Positions 25,458 to 36,829 of a DNA stretch of 64,000 nucleotides are shown one piece after another. The DNA comes from Siphlonurus alternatus (Eukaryota > Arthropoda > Insecta > Ephemeroptera > Siphlonuridae). The notes under the pieces are model-generated. The model did not search any database and was not told the DNA's origin. It was given only the letters and a program-made list of their open reading frames with translations. Both the position numbers and the translations under genes were made by a program. The stretch spans positions 11,832,387 to 11,896,386 of the forward strand of contig OX463786.1 of the NCBI GenBank assembly GCA_949825025.1, given 5' to 3'. Each line of letters starts with the position of its first letter. Positions within the stretch are counted from its first letter, which is position 1.

Positions 25458-25805
25458 TAAATCAAACCCTAACTGGGTACTTCTACTTACAAATTACTCA
25501 CTAAGCTTAAAACCCGGAACCTTCCGAAACCCTAACTTAGCGTTTCGCAGGCTCTTCCGGAACGGGGGCGGCCACGGTCTTGCAATCCATCCCGGTATTT
25601 GCCTGCTACTGAGGGAAACGTGGAAACCTCAGCCAGGATGGACGCCACAGCTTTTGTCAATGAACCGGAAGTGCAATGGTTCAAAGCCAGGGTAACCACA
25701 TATAGTGGAAAAGCGCAACGATTTACCCCTGGTGGATATCTGTTTTTGTGGAAGATGGTCACCCATCTAACTACTAACCACGCTCGGCGTTGCTTGACGA
25801 TCTAT
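25458..25805 (-). mobile_element. SINE with 5S rRNA-like head
   Basis: On the minus strand the element starts with GAGCGTGGTTAGTAGTTAGA then TGGGTGACC, which closely matches the internal promoter region of animal 5S rRNA (the GGTTAGTACTTAGATGGGTGACC type). After about 90 bp comes the body GTCCATCCTGGCTGAGG, CGTTTCCCTCAGTAGC and GACCGTGGCCGCCCC shared with the copies at 2.1, 40.0 and 62.0 kb. It ends in an AT dinucleotide tail. Open frames on both strands here are shadows. This is the SINE3 type of short retroelement, transcribed by RNA polymerase III and mobilised by a LINE. Confidence 0.75.
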
Positions 25806-27689
25806 GCTATTTATCGAACTGTAACGATAGTGATTATTACATTATATAATTTATACAGTAGTCTCAAATTTCTTAATATGCTGCTGCGTCGTGAAATGGG
25901 AACGCGTGATTAAATGTATTTTTATTATCTACGCCTAATATAATTAATACATATACACATATTTTAAAATAAATCTTTTGACTGTTTTATGTTATATTTT
26001 TATATCTTATATCTCTTATTTAGATACGTTTAACTATGTAATAAATTTTTAATTACTACATAAATATATATAAAAAAAAATACAAAAATATTGTTAAATT
26101 AAAAAATTGTTTTTTAATTACAATATTATTAAATACATTTTATATGTATTGATTGATGGATTTTGCTATATTAATTTCTTCCTAAATTATCCACACCATG
26201 AAGTTAAATATAATAAACAGGTGCATGCTTAACTTAAAAGGCATGAAACACAGGATCTATGCTTATAAAATAATATTACCAATACATTATTACGGACAAT
26301 AAAGAAGAGAAAAAATATAAGCTAAAAAAATGCAACCATAAAATTTTAACGTGAAAAAATTGTCCGACAGTAAAAATTCAATGTCATATTTTTTCTTCCA
26401 TATAATATTAAAGAAATGGGAGTTCATATACTTTGTATTTTATGATCAATTTCTCTAGAAATTTTTAGATTGTATCTATTTTTGTTATGTTTTTTTTAAA
26501 GTGAAGGGAGATCATATGCGTGTGGGAAATCTTTATATTTGGTATTATATCATACACTGTAAAAATATTATGGGAAATATATAAACAAAGAAAACATCAT
26601 AACTTTATTTTGAAGTAGATACTGATTGTGAGATCCACTTGCAAATATGTTTTATTACTGTATCAGTTTGGATACCTTTCCTGTATAAATGTAATTTTTT
26701 ATATATTACTGAATTTGCAGCATTGAAGCAGAACCCAAATTTTCACTCTGTAGGAACATAGTAGTCCAGGCGGTTTTCGTCTCTAATTTACATTTTTGTA
26801 TTAAAATAATAACTGAATGAATATATTTATATTTTAAATAAAACAAATTTTTTTATGAATGATAACGTGTAAAATTCTATACATTAATAAAATTAATAAA
26901 TCATTTTTTATAAATATATTATTGTATTTAATTAATTTATATTTTTAACTGTATTTTTAATTGTAAATATAATATTAAATTTTCAAAATAAAATAAGTAA
27001 AAACAAAGTATTTTGTAATTGTATAATATTTTAATATTTGACATTTTCCCAAAGTCAATAACTTGATCAATTATTCGTAAATAACCTATTATTAGGTAAA
27101 ATCAATTAGATATTTAAAATGTCTGCATTTTACGCATTCAAGTGAAGGGTAATTTTCCATTAAAAACAAGATAAAATATTGAACTTTATTGGCATCCCCA
27201 GGTATATAATACTTATAAATTTTCATTGTGTAATATCAGGTGAATGGATGGCGGGTGGATGAAATTAAGCCTGAGGTTGCTCTAAATTACCTGAGCTTTC
27301 AGAATACCATAACGTGTTTTGCCTAAAGCTCATATATTAAACTACATATCATATAATTTCAATGTTAAATTATACAATATACGACCTTATTAACATTATA
27401 TGTTATATTGAAACTAGTTTTTAATACCTCAGGGGATGTTATACTAAGCAATGGTATGTAATTTAATAAACATTCCTTCCCTTAAACCGTGTGAAAATAT
27501 CTTCAGACATATCATACTGACTAAAAAAAAAATTACCATATTATTAATTTATTATTATATTTAAGTGTTTCCTGCTGTGGAATAATTTTAGTAATTATTA
27601 ATACGATTTTTCACATAGCTCTTTTAATAAATAGTTATAATTTAATTAAAAACCACTTTCATGGACTGTATTTTGGTTGAAAATGTATC

Positions 27690-27729
27690 ATGAACCAAAT
27701 ACGTATAGGGGCATACGTATTTGGTTCAT
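27690..27729. repeat. Perfect inverted repeat, 17-bp arms, 6-base loop
   Basis: ATGAACCAAATACGTAT (27690-27706) is exactly mirrored at 27713-27729 across AGGGGC. It has no recognised MITE ends. It could be a hairpin of an otherwise lost element or a dimeric protein site. Confidence 0.85.
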
Positions 27730-30231
27730 ATTATAGTAGATTATGGAACTCCCTTATGCTGTTCATCAGGATTACGATTTTTTTAATCAGATAGGTATGA
27801 AGCTGCAAAATTTGAGTAACAGTTTTATTAAGAATATTTAATTCAAAAACTTTAAATTATTTGTATTATTTAACAATCAAACGTCTATATTTTAAACCAT
27901 TATTATTCATCACAAGAAAATTATCCATGAGAAGCTATGCGAAAGTAATTTTTTCATTAATTAATAATAACCGTAAGATGTAAATACTAGATTTAAAAAT
28001 AATATTGTGTACTTATAAATAAAAATATGTTAAAATATGAATGCAAAGGTAACAAAATTCTATACCATAATAAAGCCATTGTATCTAAATTCATAATTAA
28101 AAATAAACAATTAATCTTATTGTGTTCAGTGTGTATAAACAATTTAATATTGAAGCATGCAATTAAGAGTAGTAATAGACTCAATTATATCTTGTTTTTG
28201 TAGCCTTCTTTTAATCAAAACTAGTAGCACATGGTTCAGAATGTATAACATAAAAATATAATTAGAATTTAATACCTGTATAAATTTATATCTTCTTTTA
28301 AATATTAGATATTTTTTATTGAGGATGGTAAAATTAAATATTTACAAGAAATTTTTATTGTTTTTCTTTGAAACAAAAATCATAATCACATCCTGTGTTA
28401 CTGTTTCAAATATGTCATCATCTGTAACCTTAACTTTTGTGTTTACCATTAAAAAAGAAATATTTTTATAGAAAATATACAACATATTTGTGTTTTAAAA
28501 ATATCCTAAGTATATAAAAAAGAGAAATTATGCCACACTTCACATAATTCTGACACATGTATAAATAATTATTACATTACTTATAAGAAAATTAATGATA
28601 TAAAGTGAAATTTTTATAATTTTAATTGTTTCGAATTTTTAAAAGTTATTAAATTGCAAGTAACATGCTAAAGTAAACATATTGGTAGTATGAGAATATT
28701 CAAAGTATTAAAATATATTGCAGCAAGTGAGCCAATATATTGCTCGAGTCTCCTTAATCCTTAAACGATATTCAGCTAAATTCATTGTATATTACAAAAA
28801 GTGCCCAATAGAGCCAAAAACGTAAGGGTAGCTTTTAGTTAACGTTTCGTTTCATCTTGATTAAAAGGATTACTAACATTTATATAAAAAAAATAAAAAA
28901 ATAATAAAACCATAACTATAAAATAATGTTGTTGATATTATTTAAATTTCCCTTAGAAATAAATTAAAATAAATGGTTGTTTTAATTTACTATAATAAAT
29001 ATTTAATAATAAAAATAAAAAATTACTTAATTTTAAATATTTAAAATAAAATTAATTTTAATTAATTTTATTTAAATGTTTAAACTTTTTATTATTATAG
29101 ATTCATATTAACTTTCAATAAAGTTAATATCGGCTATCGCAATAATTGAACTTCTCACCCACTATTAGGACTACAATTCGTGAGCCCTGCCCAGTATAGT
29201 AAATAGTAACTGAAGTGTACTGAGCAGGACTTGAGAACAATATAATAAAATTAGCGTAAACTTCCTTCACTCAATCAAGATTGTTTCATTGGAAGCCGCA
29301 TGCTTCTAAATTAAAAAAACGCTCAAAGGGCCAAAGTCTATATATTTTAATTCAAATTGTGGCACCAATTTGTTAAATGTGGATATAAAAATAGATAAAT
29401 CTATATTGCAGTTGCTTCGGAAGAAATGAGAGAGAGAGAGAAGAGTTCTCTGAAAAGATCCACTTCGTGATTTTGTAATTAGTAGACGCGATGAACTTTA
29501 CCATGAGCGTGAATTTCTTTTCAATATCCTTTAATAAAGCACTGAAGAAACGAAACTAACTACGATTATATTGAACAAACAACGTGCATTAGGTCATAAA
29601 CAATATACCCGTGCGTAAACTCAACAATGTTTTATATTTCACGTGCTTTTTGACTTATTTGTTTCGTCTTCAGTCTTTAGTAAGTATAAATCAAAACTCA
29701 AAGTTATCCCGAATATTTACAACTAAAACTTTTACTTCAAATATTATTTAAATAGAAAAATAAATGACATTTTTAGTAAACTACTTTATTTTATCTTTTT
29801 ATTTTGCTTTTTCGTTTTACAATTACAATAGTTATCACAAAAAATAGGTAATTTTACACAAGACCATAACATACCAGAGGATAAATGCTAAAATATCCAT
29901 TAATTAAATACTGTAATAATATAAAATTTTAACTTAAAACATGTAAATACAACAGTTATCACAAAAAAAAATAATTTTTCACTCTTGAAGTTATAGAAAA
30001 TAAATATAATACAGTAATGCGGATATCAGTGAAGAACCAAAGAAAATATTGTGACTGCAGCTACTATCTGTCATTTTCATTCACTAACCCATTAACAATT
30101 TCCCTCACTTCGGATCAAAGGATATTTCTGTCGGAAGGAATCGAATAAAATAAATATTAAAAAATGTAAAATGTTCAAAAACTTAATCACTTATAATAAT
30201 GTGGTTTGAGCAAATTCAAAGAGACAGTTTT

Positions 30232-30300
30232 TCAAAACAGCCCCATTTCACGTTTCCATTCATAAGGCTCCCATGTTAAACTTGGTAAATCTATTTTCAT
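30232..30300 (-). CDS. Possible terminal coding exon fragment on minus strand
   Basis: The minus-strand frame MKIDLPSLTWEPYEWKREMG plus two residues, then TGA at 30232-30234, has a mixed, aromatic and charged composition unlike the AT-driven frames around it. A weak acceptor (AAAATAG) lies inside it. Neighbouring minus-strand frames also give short protein-like runs, so it may be a decayed gene piece. I do not recognise the peptide. Confidence 0.2.
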   Translation of the reverse strand: MKIDLPSLTWEPYEWKREMGLF

Positions 30301-33300
30301 AAATATGATCAGGCAGATCAATTTCAAAATAAATGCCAGCAATTGATATCGAGTTCAAAGTCTCCTGGGAGTTTCGTTATATTCAAGGGGGATCTTAATC
30401 CCAATGATATTCATCCTTAAAATTAAATATAATGTAGACACTGGGTTGGAATTATTTGAAAATGAGAGAGACTTATTGATGCAGGATGTCATTAGAAAAG
30501 TTTTTTTTTTTTTCAGTGTATACAGGTGGCTTAAAGAAAGTATAATACATTCACTTTTTAAATTAATTTTCAGGTGCAGTGGTAAGTATAATAACGCATA
30601 TCCCTTCACCGTGAAATAGAATATTATAATGGAAGATGTTACAGCCATACAATAAATGTGAAATTTCATGGATGACTTTGAAAATTATTCAACCGAAATT
30701 CTTTTCATATAAAATTATATTTTCAACCATATTACTTATATAATGATACAATATATTATATCTCTTTTGTATGCCTAAATTATAAGATTAAATTAGAATT
30801 TGTTTGATAATTATGTTCTAGCGCGTCGGTAGTAATAACCTGAACTATTTGGAATTGATAAATTTTATTATATGTATGGATTAGTGTAAAAATTTATATT
30901 TTTTATTCTAAAGTTGTTTTTAAACGCATTTTTCAATTAGTTTTTTTATTAATTTATTTTTATACAAGTAATAGATGTTCATTTTTTGTTCGCAAAACTT
31001 TTGTCTCTGGATTTAACTGAATTGTGAGATCAATCGTTAATTACACATAAAAAATTAATGGGACCTATCAAAGAGAATAATATAAAATATCTGGACGTAT
31101 TTATACAATTTCTAGGTAAAATTATATATTTAAAATTACCGACTCTAAAAATTACATATTTTTGTAAATCCAAACTATGCTGACCATATTCATATCATGT
31201 GAATGAGGGAACCATGGAAACCATAGTCAGAGTGCTGGCAAAATAGAGAAAATAATTAAAAACGTTCCAGTTGCACGAGTGGGTTATTAAAGCAAAATAA
31301 CCACCTTTAGAAAAAAAAATTTGTGGTTTCGGGGATCAAGCTCAAGAATATAGGAATATATTTATATTGTTTTTAATTTAAACACAGCTTAACTAAATAC
31401 CGTACTATATTTCTTGGTACAAATCAGAATTATTACCACCGTAATAATAATTTCTCAATATTATTTGAAGTTAATTTGTAATTATGTTTAGTACTTAAAA
31501 TAAAGGAAAAATTATTTGAAAATTTTGCTTAATGTAAAAAAACATCAAATTTGGTGTAGATTTTGAGTAATTTTTCTTTTTGTTAAAAAGATACTGATTT
31601 CACAGCAGTCTCTATTTAAAACAATGTTCATCTAAAATTTGCTGAACATTGAAAATATTTACCGATTTTGATATCATAATAAATAATTTCATAACTTTAG
31701 GACCATTTGCTGCAATTTTTAGAGTGGTTCACTATCTAAAAAGTCTATTTTTCTTACCACTGATATTAATCCTTATTTTTAAAAAATAATAAAATCTATC
31801 ATTTCTTCATTTCAAGTTTAATGACCTATAAGTATAAAACCTTCTATCAGAATTATCACACACTATAAAACATATGACATAGAGTAAGATATATTATGTT
31901 CTTGACAATTCCTCAAGGGAAAGTTTTTTATATTAACAAGAGAATTGATGATGAGAGAACGGGTAGAAAGTTTGACCCCTAAAAATACATTCTCTTATTA
32001 ATATACTATAAGAGTCATTTTACTATGTAATATAACTGAATATTTTATTATATGTACACTTGTTAATTTGCTTTAGGGTAAATACTGTCGCTTCATAACA
32101 TATGCAATGAAGATGAAAAGTGAAATTAAATATCATGTATGCATAACCCATATTTATTACTCTATAGTAATATAACGAGACACCTTATATAGTATGTATT
32201 GTTTACTATATTTGTTAGTTTTTAAGAATGAATTTCAATCAATATTAATTGACTTTCTTAATTCATGTTTGAAAGATATTTAAATTTTGTAATTAATATG
32301 TGACATGTTAATTTTTAAGTTAATTATAGATTTATTGAAATGAGTTTCTTATAGATTTATTTAAATCAAGAATGGAGGTATTCTTTGAAAAGCTAAAAAA
32401 CGCTGATTTAATTTCCTCGAATTTGCAATTAACTTAGTTTTAAGTTCACTGCAGGTTAATAAAAAACAACCATTTCCAAGATAGACCGAAATTCGTCTTT
32501 ACTTCAAGTCCTATTTTTTATATTTTTTAGTATCATTTTCACCATTATTTTCTTATCTATTTAACTATTTTTTCCCACAATTTCCGCTTGCTAAAAGAAA
32601 ATAATCACTGTAGGTTATTTGTACCGGAACATAAGGTGATAGTACTTTGAACTAAAAAGTATTTTAAAGATAAGTTTTTGCAGGAATGCACTAGTAGTAA
32701 AATGAAATTACTTTTAAAATTTATTATATAGGCGTGTATTTAAAATACGGAATTTTAATATTTCCTGACAATAATCCTATACCAAGTCTTAATGTATTTT
32801 TATAGTGAGTGTTGCAGCTTCACGATTATACTCTTTGAGTATATACCTGTGTGGTATGCCGGCTTTAGTAGATGGAGACATTTCAGATTAACCTGTGTGA
32901 CGTTTAACTTAAATAATGATATATTGTATTTACTAGAAAAGGAAAACAAAAATTTAAATATATTCTATAAAAAATGGTATTTTTAAATTTTAACCATTTA
33001 TAATACCATTGTACAAGTTATGTATTTTAGTAAGTAAAATGTAATGGTATGATACGAGAATTAAAAAAAAAAATTGCGATTTTAATTACAGAAGTGAACA
33101 TGACGTTCACTAAATAATTCAAAGTTATCAGAGAGATTGCAAAATATAATATTTGACTATCAGTTATTTCTGTCGATAAAAATTATTGACGGTAAATTTT
33201 GGATGTTAGAAAAACTAATGTAATTACTTAAAAAAAGCATGTAAAAACTTTACCACTTGGGAATATAAAGGATGCATATGTTTTTTTCTAAATTTTACGT

Positions 33301-33622
33301 AATTATTTCATATAAGATGGCTAGACTTGCGGACCTATTACTTATTATAAAATCTAAAATAATATTAACCTGTATTTTAACAGTAGTACATAATATTATA
33401 AAACCCATTAGCCAACAAATATTTATACATTATCAGTAAATTATATACCGTCCAGAATAATAAACTCCCTGTAGCTATTTCAGGTGAGTGTAAAAATGAG
33501 CTATATTTTAAACATATTTACAGCTCACCTGAAATACCAGATAGCTCATTTTTGTACACAATATCATGTGGTACAAAGATACCTCATTATTCTGGACGAG
33601 GGTCGATATGAAGTCCACTTGC

Positions 33623-33735
33623 TTAAAGCCTATATTACACGACACAATTTTAGATACAACTTTTCCTTGCAAATTTCCTCTCCATACAAACAATTGTATA
33701 TTTAGAAAAAATGTATCGTGTAATACCGGCTTAAG
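33623..33735. mobile_element. MITE family C, copy 2
   Basis: Left end AAAGCCTATATTACACGACA, right end ATGTATCGTGTAATACCGGC then TTAAG. The internal CTCCATACAAACAA matches other copies. It is shorter than the family norm, with a deletion in the right arm. Confidence 0.8.
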
Positions 33736-34002
33736 ATCAAAATATGTTTTCTTTTCCAAATACTCTGGTTGAAAATATTACTTTTCACAGCAACTTAAGA
33801 AAAGGTTTATGTTCTAGCTATCTTGAGATGCAACTAGTAGCATTTGAGTGTGTTGACTCCTTACTTGTGACTCATATCTTCTGCATTCAACGGCTTAAGT
33901 AGCAGCTTATCTGCGTGTAATGCAGTTGGAGAGATATGGCATTTTATTTTTTTATTTCTACTCCTTGACATTCATATCTGCCGCACGGTTTAATGTGACT
34001 GA

Positions 34003-34006
<4 letters not shown>

Positions 34007-34096
<90 letters not shown>
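34007..34096. repeat. (CT)n microsatellite, 90 bp, uninterrupted
   Basis: Forty-five CT units without interruption, preceded by GACTGACTGACT. Confidence 0.97.
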
Positions 34097-34100
<4 letters not shown>

Positions 34101-34739
34101 CGAAAGGTACGATGACCGATGAAGGTTTATGGAAATATTTACATCTTTATTACTTTCATGCAACATATAATGCTCATATTGTTGAAATTTTTGTTACTAA
34201 AATATTAATAATACAAATAATAATATGTATTAATTTAATTTAAAAATACGCATATTTCATTATTAGTAATATTATTTAATTTAAATTTTAACTTTGCAAC
34301 CACGTAAAAAATATATTTAATATGTACTTTTAAATTTATTAATTGTTTCTTATTTATAAGCAAAATATTTTGAAAATAAAGTACGCTTACAAGTGCAATA
34401 ATTTATTTACGGATAAAGATATCTAATGTATTTGGTGAATGTGAATCTCCTAAATGAACCTAAATGAATAATACATGATAAAAATCATGAATAAAAGCAT
34501 AAAAAATGTTGCTTCGCTTGTCATTTAAGATTTATGCCGTAAATTTCAAATACTACACAATGAGAAAAATATTAAGAAAATATAAATCTTTTCAGCTACG
34601 TTATTAGAATTTATTAAAGAAATCGTAAGTAATAATAATTACTAAAACCTACATGTCTTATGGACAAAAACATTTTTAATGCAAAATCGTGCTAAACAAT
34701 AAGCGATTTTTATTCGCTTAAAAGACATTAAATTGAGAA

Positions 34740-35000
34740 TTTTCTCCCGACGCACGATAATTTATATGAAACACACGTTTTTGACGAAATAAACTGTAAA
34801 ACGAACTTTTGGCAATCTTACGATGACACGTACGACGTATAGATTTCTCGTTGCCTCCCGCACTTTCTCCAAGACAATCAAGTTCAACTGAAGGTGGGCG
34901 TTGGCACATACTTACACCTGACCCAGAGACACGCCTCCTTCGGGAGGTGCATCGTGCGTGGCTTTTACTTTCGTGAGCAACTTTTAGCATTTATCGTACG
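34740..35000. promoter_or_regulatory. CpG-richer island, possible first exon or promoter on minus strand
   Basis: Unusually CpG-rich for this window (several ACG/CGT-rich stretches). On the minus strand an ATG (34950-34952) is followed by CACCTCCCGAAGGAGGCGTG and then a strong donor GTAAGT (about 34910). The same stretch folds into a CCTCC-TTCG-GGAGG hairpin (34934-34947). This would fit a first exon of a minus-strand gene, but I cannot find its partner exons. A 90-codon minus-strand frame across it has no recognised domain. Confidence 0.3.
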
Positions 35001-35855
35001 ATTTTTACATCTGGTGTAATATCTTGTAACTAAATTCGTGATAGGACTTACAGGTAACCCTAAAATATTATTAAAAGTAGTTGAAGTAATTTAGTATAAA
35101 TTAGGGAGTTTGTAATTGTCATTTTAACTATTTAAGCTATTAATGTTACATGTATCTATATAATTTATATTATTGCAATTACGTCCGGCGCAACTCCCTA
35201 ATACAATTGCCGTAATGGAATTTGTTTTTATTACATTTTAGATGATGGACGTTAATCAAAAATTTATTTTTCCAACAGTTAATTAAACGTAAAAAAATTA
35301 AAAATAAATTTCTAAAATTGTAAAAACAAATTGTTCAAAAATATTATTTAAATAAAAATTAATATATATGTTCTAATTATAATTAATTTTATTTTTAAAT
35401 AATAATTTAATTATATTAGAAAAAAACTAAAAAGGTGTTTTATTTTTGTAGTAACTTTTAAAAACATCCATCGCTAATAATAATATAAGTAATCGACCAT
35501 TGATATAAAGGTTTCCACTGTTTTTTCATTCACCACGTCTATCTTGGATAAACCGTATGATCTTATGTGCAATTAATGAAGGTGAAGATAATTCAAAATC
35601 AACTGCTATTATTAACAACTGTTCAGTTAAAATTAAAGTCACTAGGCATAAAATTGAATTAAATTCCACGTAAAACAGACTATTAACACCTGCCGCTACG
35701 AGAGATCCGCTCGCCCACTCGAACTTTTACTTTCTGGTCCTCGGTCTAAATCCAACAGAAAGTTCGATCTTGACAATAACACTCTCCAAACATACTCGAG
35801 ATCTGCCGGGCTTTTGCAGCGTCAAATATACAAGCGAGATATTATAAAGTCTGTA

Positions 35856-36014
35856 TTAAGCCGGTATTACACGATACAATTTTTCTGATTAATGTATACA
35901 ATTTTTTCTTACAAGAAAACTTAATCTCCATTTGTTTGTATGGAGAGAAAATTTTCTTGCAAGGAAAAATTGTATACAATAACCAGAAAAATTGTATCGT
36001 GTAATATAGGCTTT
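35856..36014. mobile_element. MITE family C, copy 3
   Basis: TTAAGCCGGTATTACACGAT at the left; the mirrored AAATTGTATCGTGTAATATA then GGCTTTA at the right. Arms pair through TTACAAGAAAACTTAATCTC around a centre of about 12 bp. Confidence 0.88.
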
Positions 36015-36148
36015 ACAAGAAACAATATTCCATACAATTTTTCCTTTCAAGAAAATTTCCACCTCATACAAACACAATGGAGAGGGAGGATTCTTGTGAA
36101 AAATTGAACATAGTAATTAAAAAATTGTATCATATAACTCCGGCTTTA
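36010..36148. mobile_element. MITE family C, copy 4, abutting copy 3
   Basis: Starts with the GGCTTTA that ends copy 3 and finishes TATCATATAACTCCGGCTTT. The internal AATTTTTCCTTTCAAGAAAA and CCTCATACAAACACAATGGA match the family. It is more diverged than copy 3. Confidence 0.7.
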
Positions 36149-36255
36149 TATATTGGAATATACAAGAAATGTCTGCGATACCAAGAACATGGTGGTACAG
36201 CAGTAGTCCGTTTTCCGAGGAAGTATTTTTTAATCTGGAGTTCACTTATTTATAT

Positions 36256-36315
36256 TTAAGCCGGTATTACACGATACAACTTTGCATACAATTTTTTATA
36301 ACAAGCAAATTTGCA
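36256..36315. mobile_element. MITE family C, half copy
   Basis: TTAAGCCGGTATTACACGAT then ACAACTTTGCATACAATTTT; the mirrored half is missing. Confidence 0.7.
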
Positions 36316-36727
36316 AAAAAGTTAAAAACTATTTTGTAGTTTTAATACAATATTTAAATTTTCATTTAAATATTAAATTTACAATTTAATTCTTTATTTC
36401 CTGATTTTTAATTATTTGTTTTTAAATTTAATATTGAATAAAAATAAACGAATAAAAATATTTTCAATTTTATTTAAACTTAAAACGCATCGAAATTAAA
36501 TCCATGGTAATCTCCTTCAATGATTTATTTGATTGGTTTATTAAATAATAGATTGACAAACTTGTGCAGTAAAATTGTTAACAATACATATATAAATAAT
36601 ACAAATTTAATTAATGAACAACTCTCTTCTCTGGCATGATAAGCTGCCTGACAATAACAATCCACCTACCATGTGAGAGTTCAATCAAGGATATTTGTGA
36701 ATCTTTAGACAGGAGACAACTGAAAAT

Positions 36728-36823
36728 TTATAAATCTTTTGTGTCTTGCAGCTGCAGAATGTATACCAAGTCGGGGACACTACCAAATTTACTCGCCTGC
36801 TTAATTGCATTGGGTCCCAGTCT
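36728..36823 (-). CDS. Possible terminal coding exon on minus strand
   Basis: After an acceptor ATATTTCAG (minus strand), 31 codons in frame with the splice site read RLGPNAIKQASKFGSVPDLV then YILQLQDTKDL and stop at TAA (36728-36730). Composition is balanced and unlike the chance frames nearby. It would be the last exon of a minus-strand gene whose earlier exons lie at higher coordinates, but none could be joined in the next 7 kb. A pseudogene fragment is equally possible. The family is not recognised. Confidence 0.35.
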   Translation of the reverse strand, partial: RLGPNAIKQASKFGSVPDLVYILQLQDTKDL

Positions 36824-36829
36824 CTGAAA

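Larger units (their letters stand above)
25806..33622. other. 7.8 kb AT-rich intergenic DNA
   Basis: No assembled gene. Contains a perfect 17-bp-arm hairpin (27690-27729), a weak exon candidate (30232-30300), and an imperfect inverted pair AAAGCACTGAAGAAACGAAA / GTTTCGTCTTCAGTCTTT (29537-29680). Otherwise A/T low complexity. Confidence 0.5.

Noticed and set aside
25754..25802. Functional 5S rRNA gene
   Set aside because: Only the internal promoter part resembles 5S; the 5' and 3' thirds do not, and a SINE body follows.
25315..25913. 126- and 104-codon frames around 25.3-25.9 kb
   Set aside because: They lie across the AT tail and body of the SINE on the wrong strand.
30355..30669. 104-codon minus-strand frame
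   Set aside because: Low-complexity runs of Lys, Phe and Ser, with a plus-strand frame open over the same bases.
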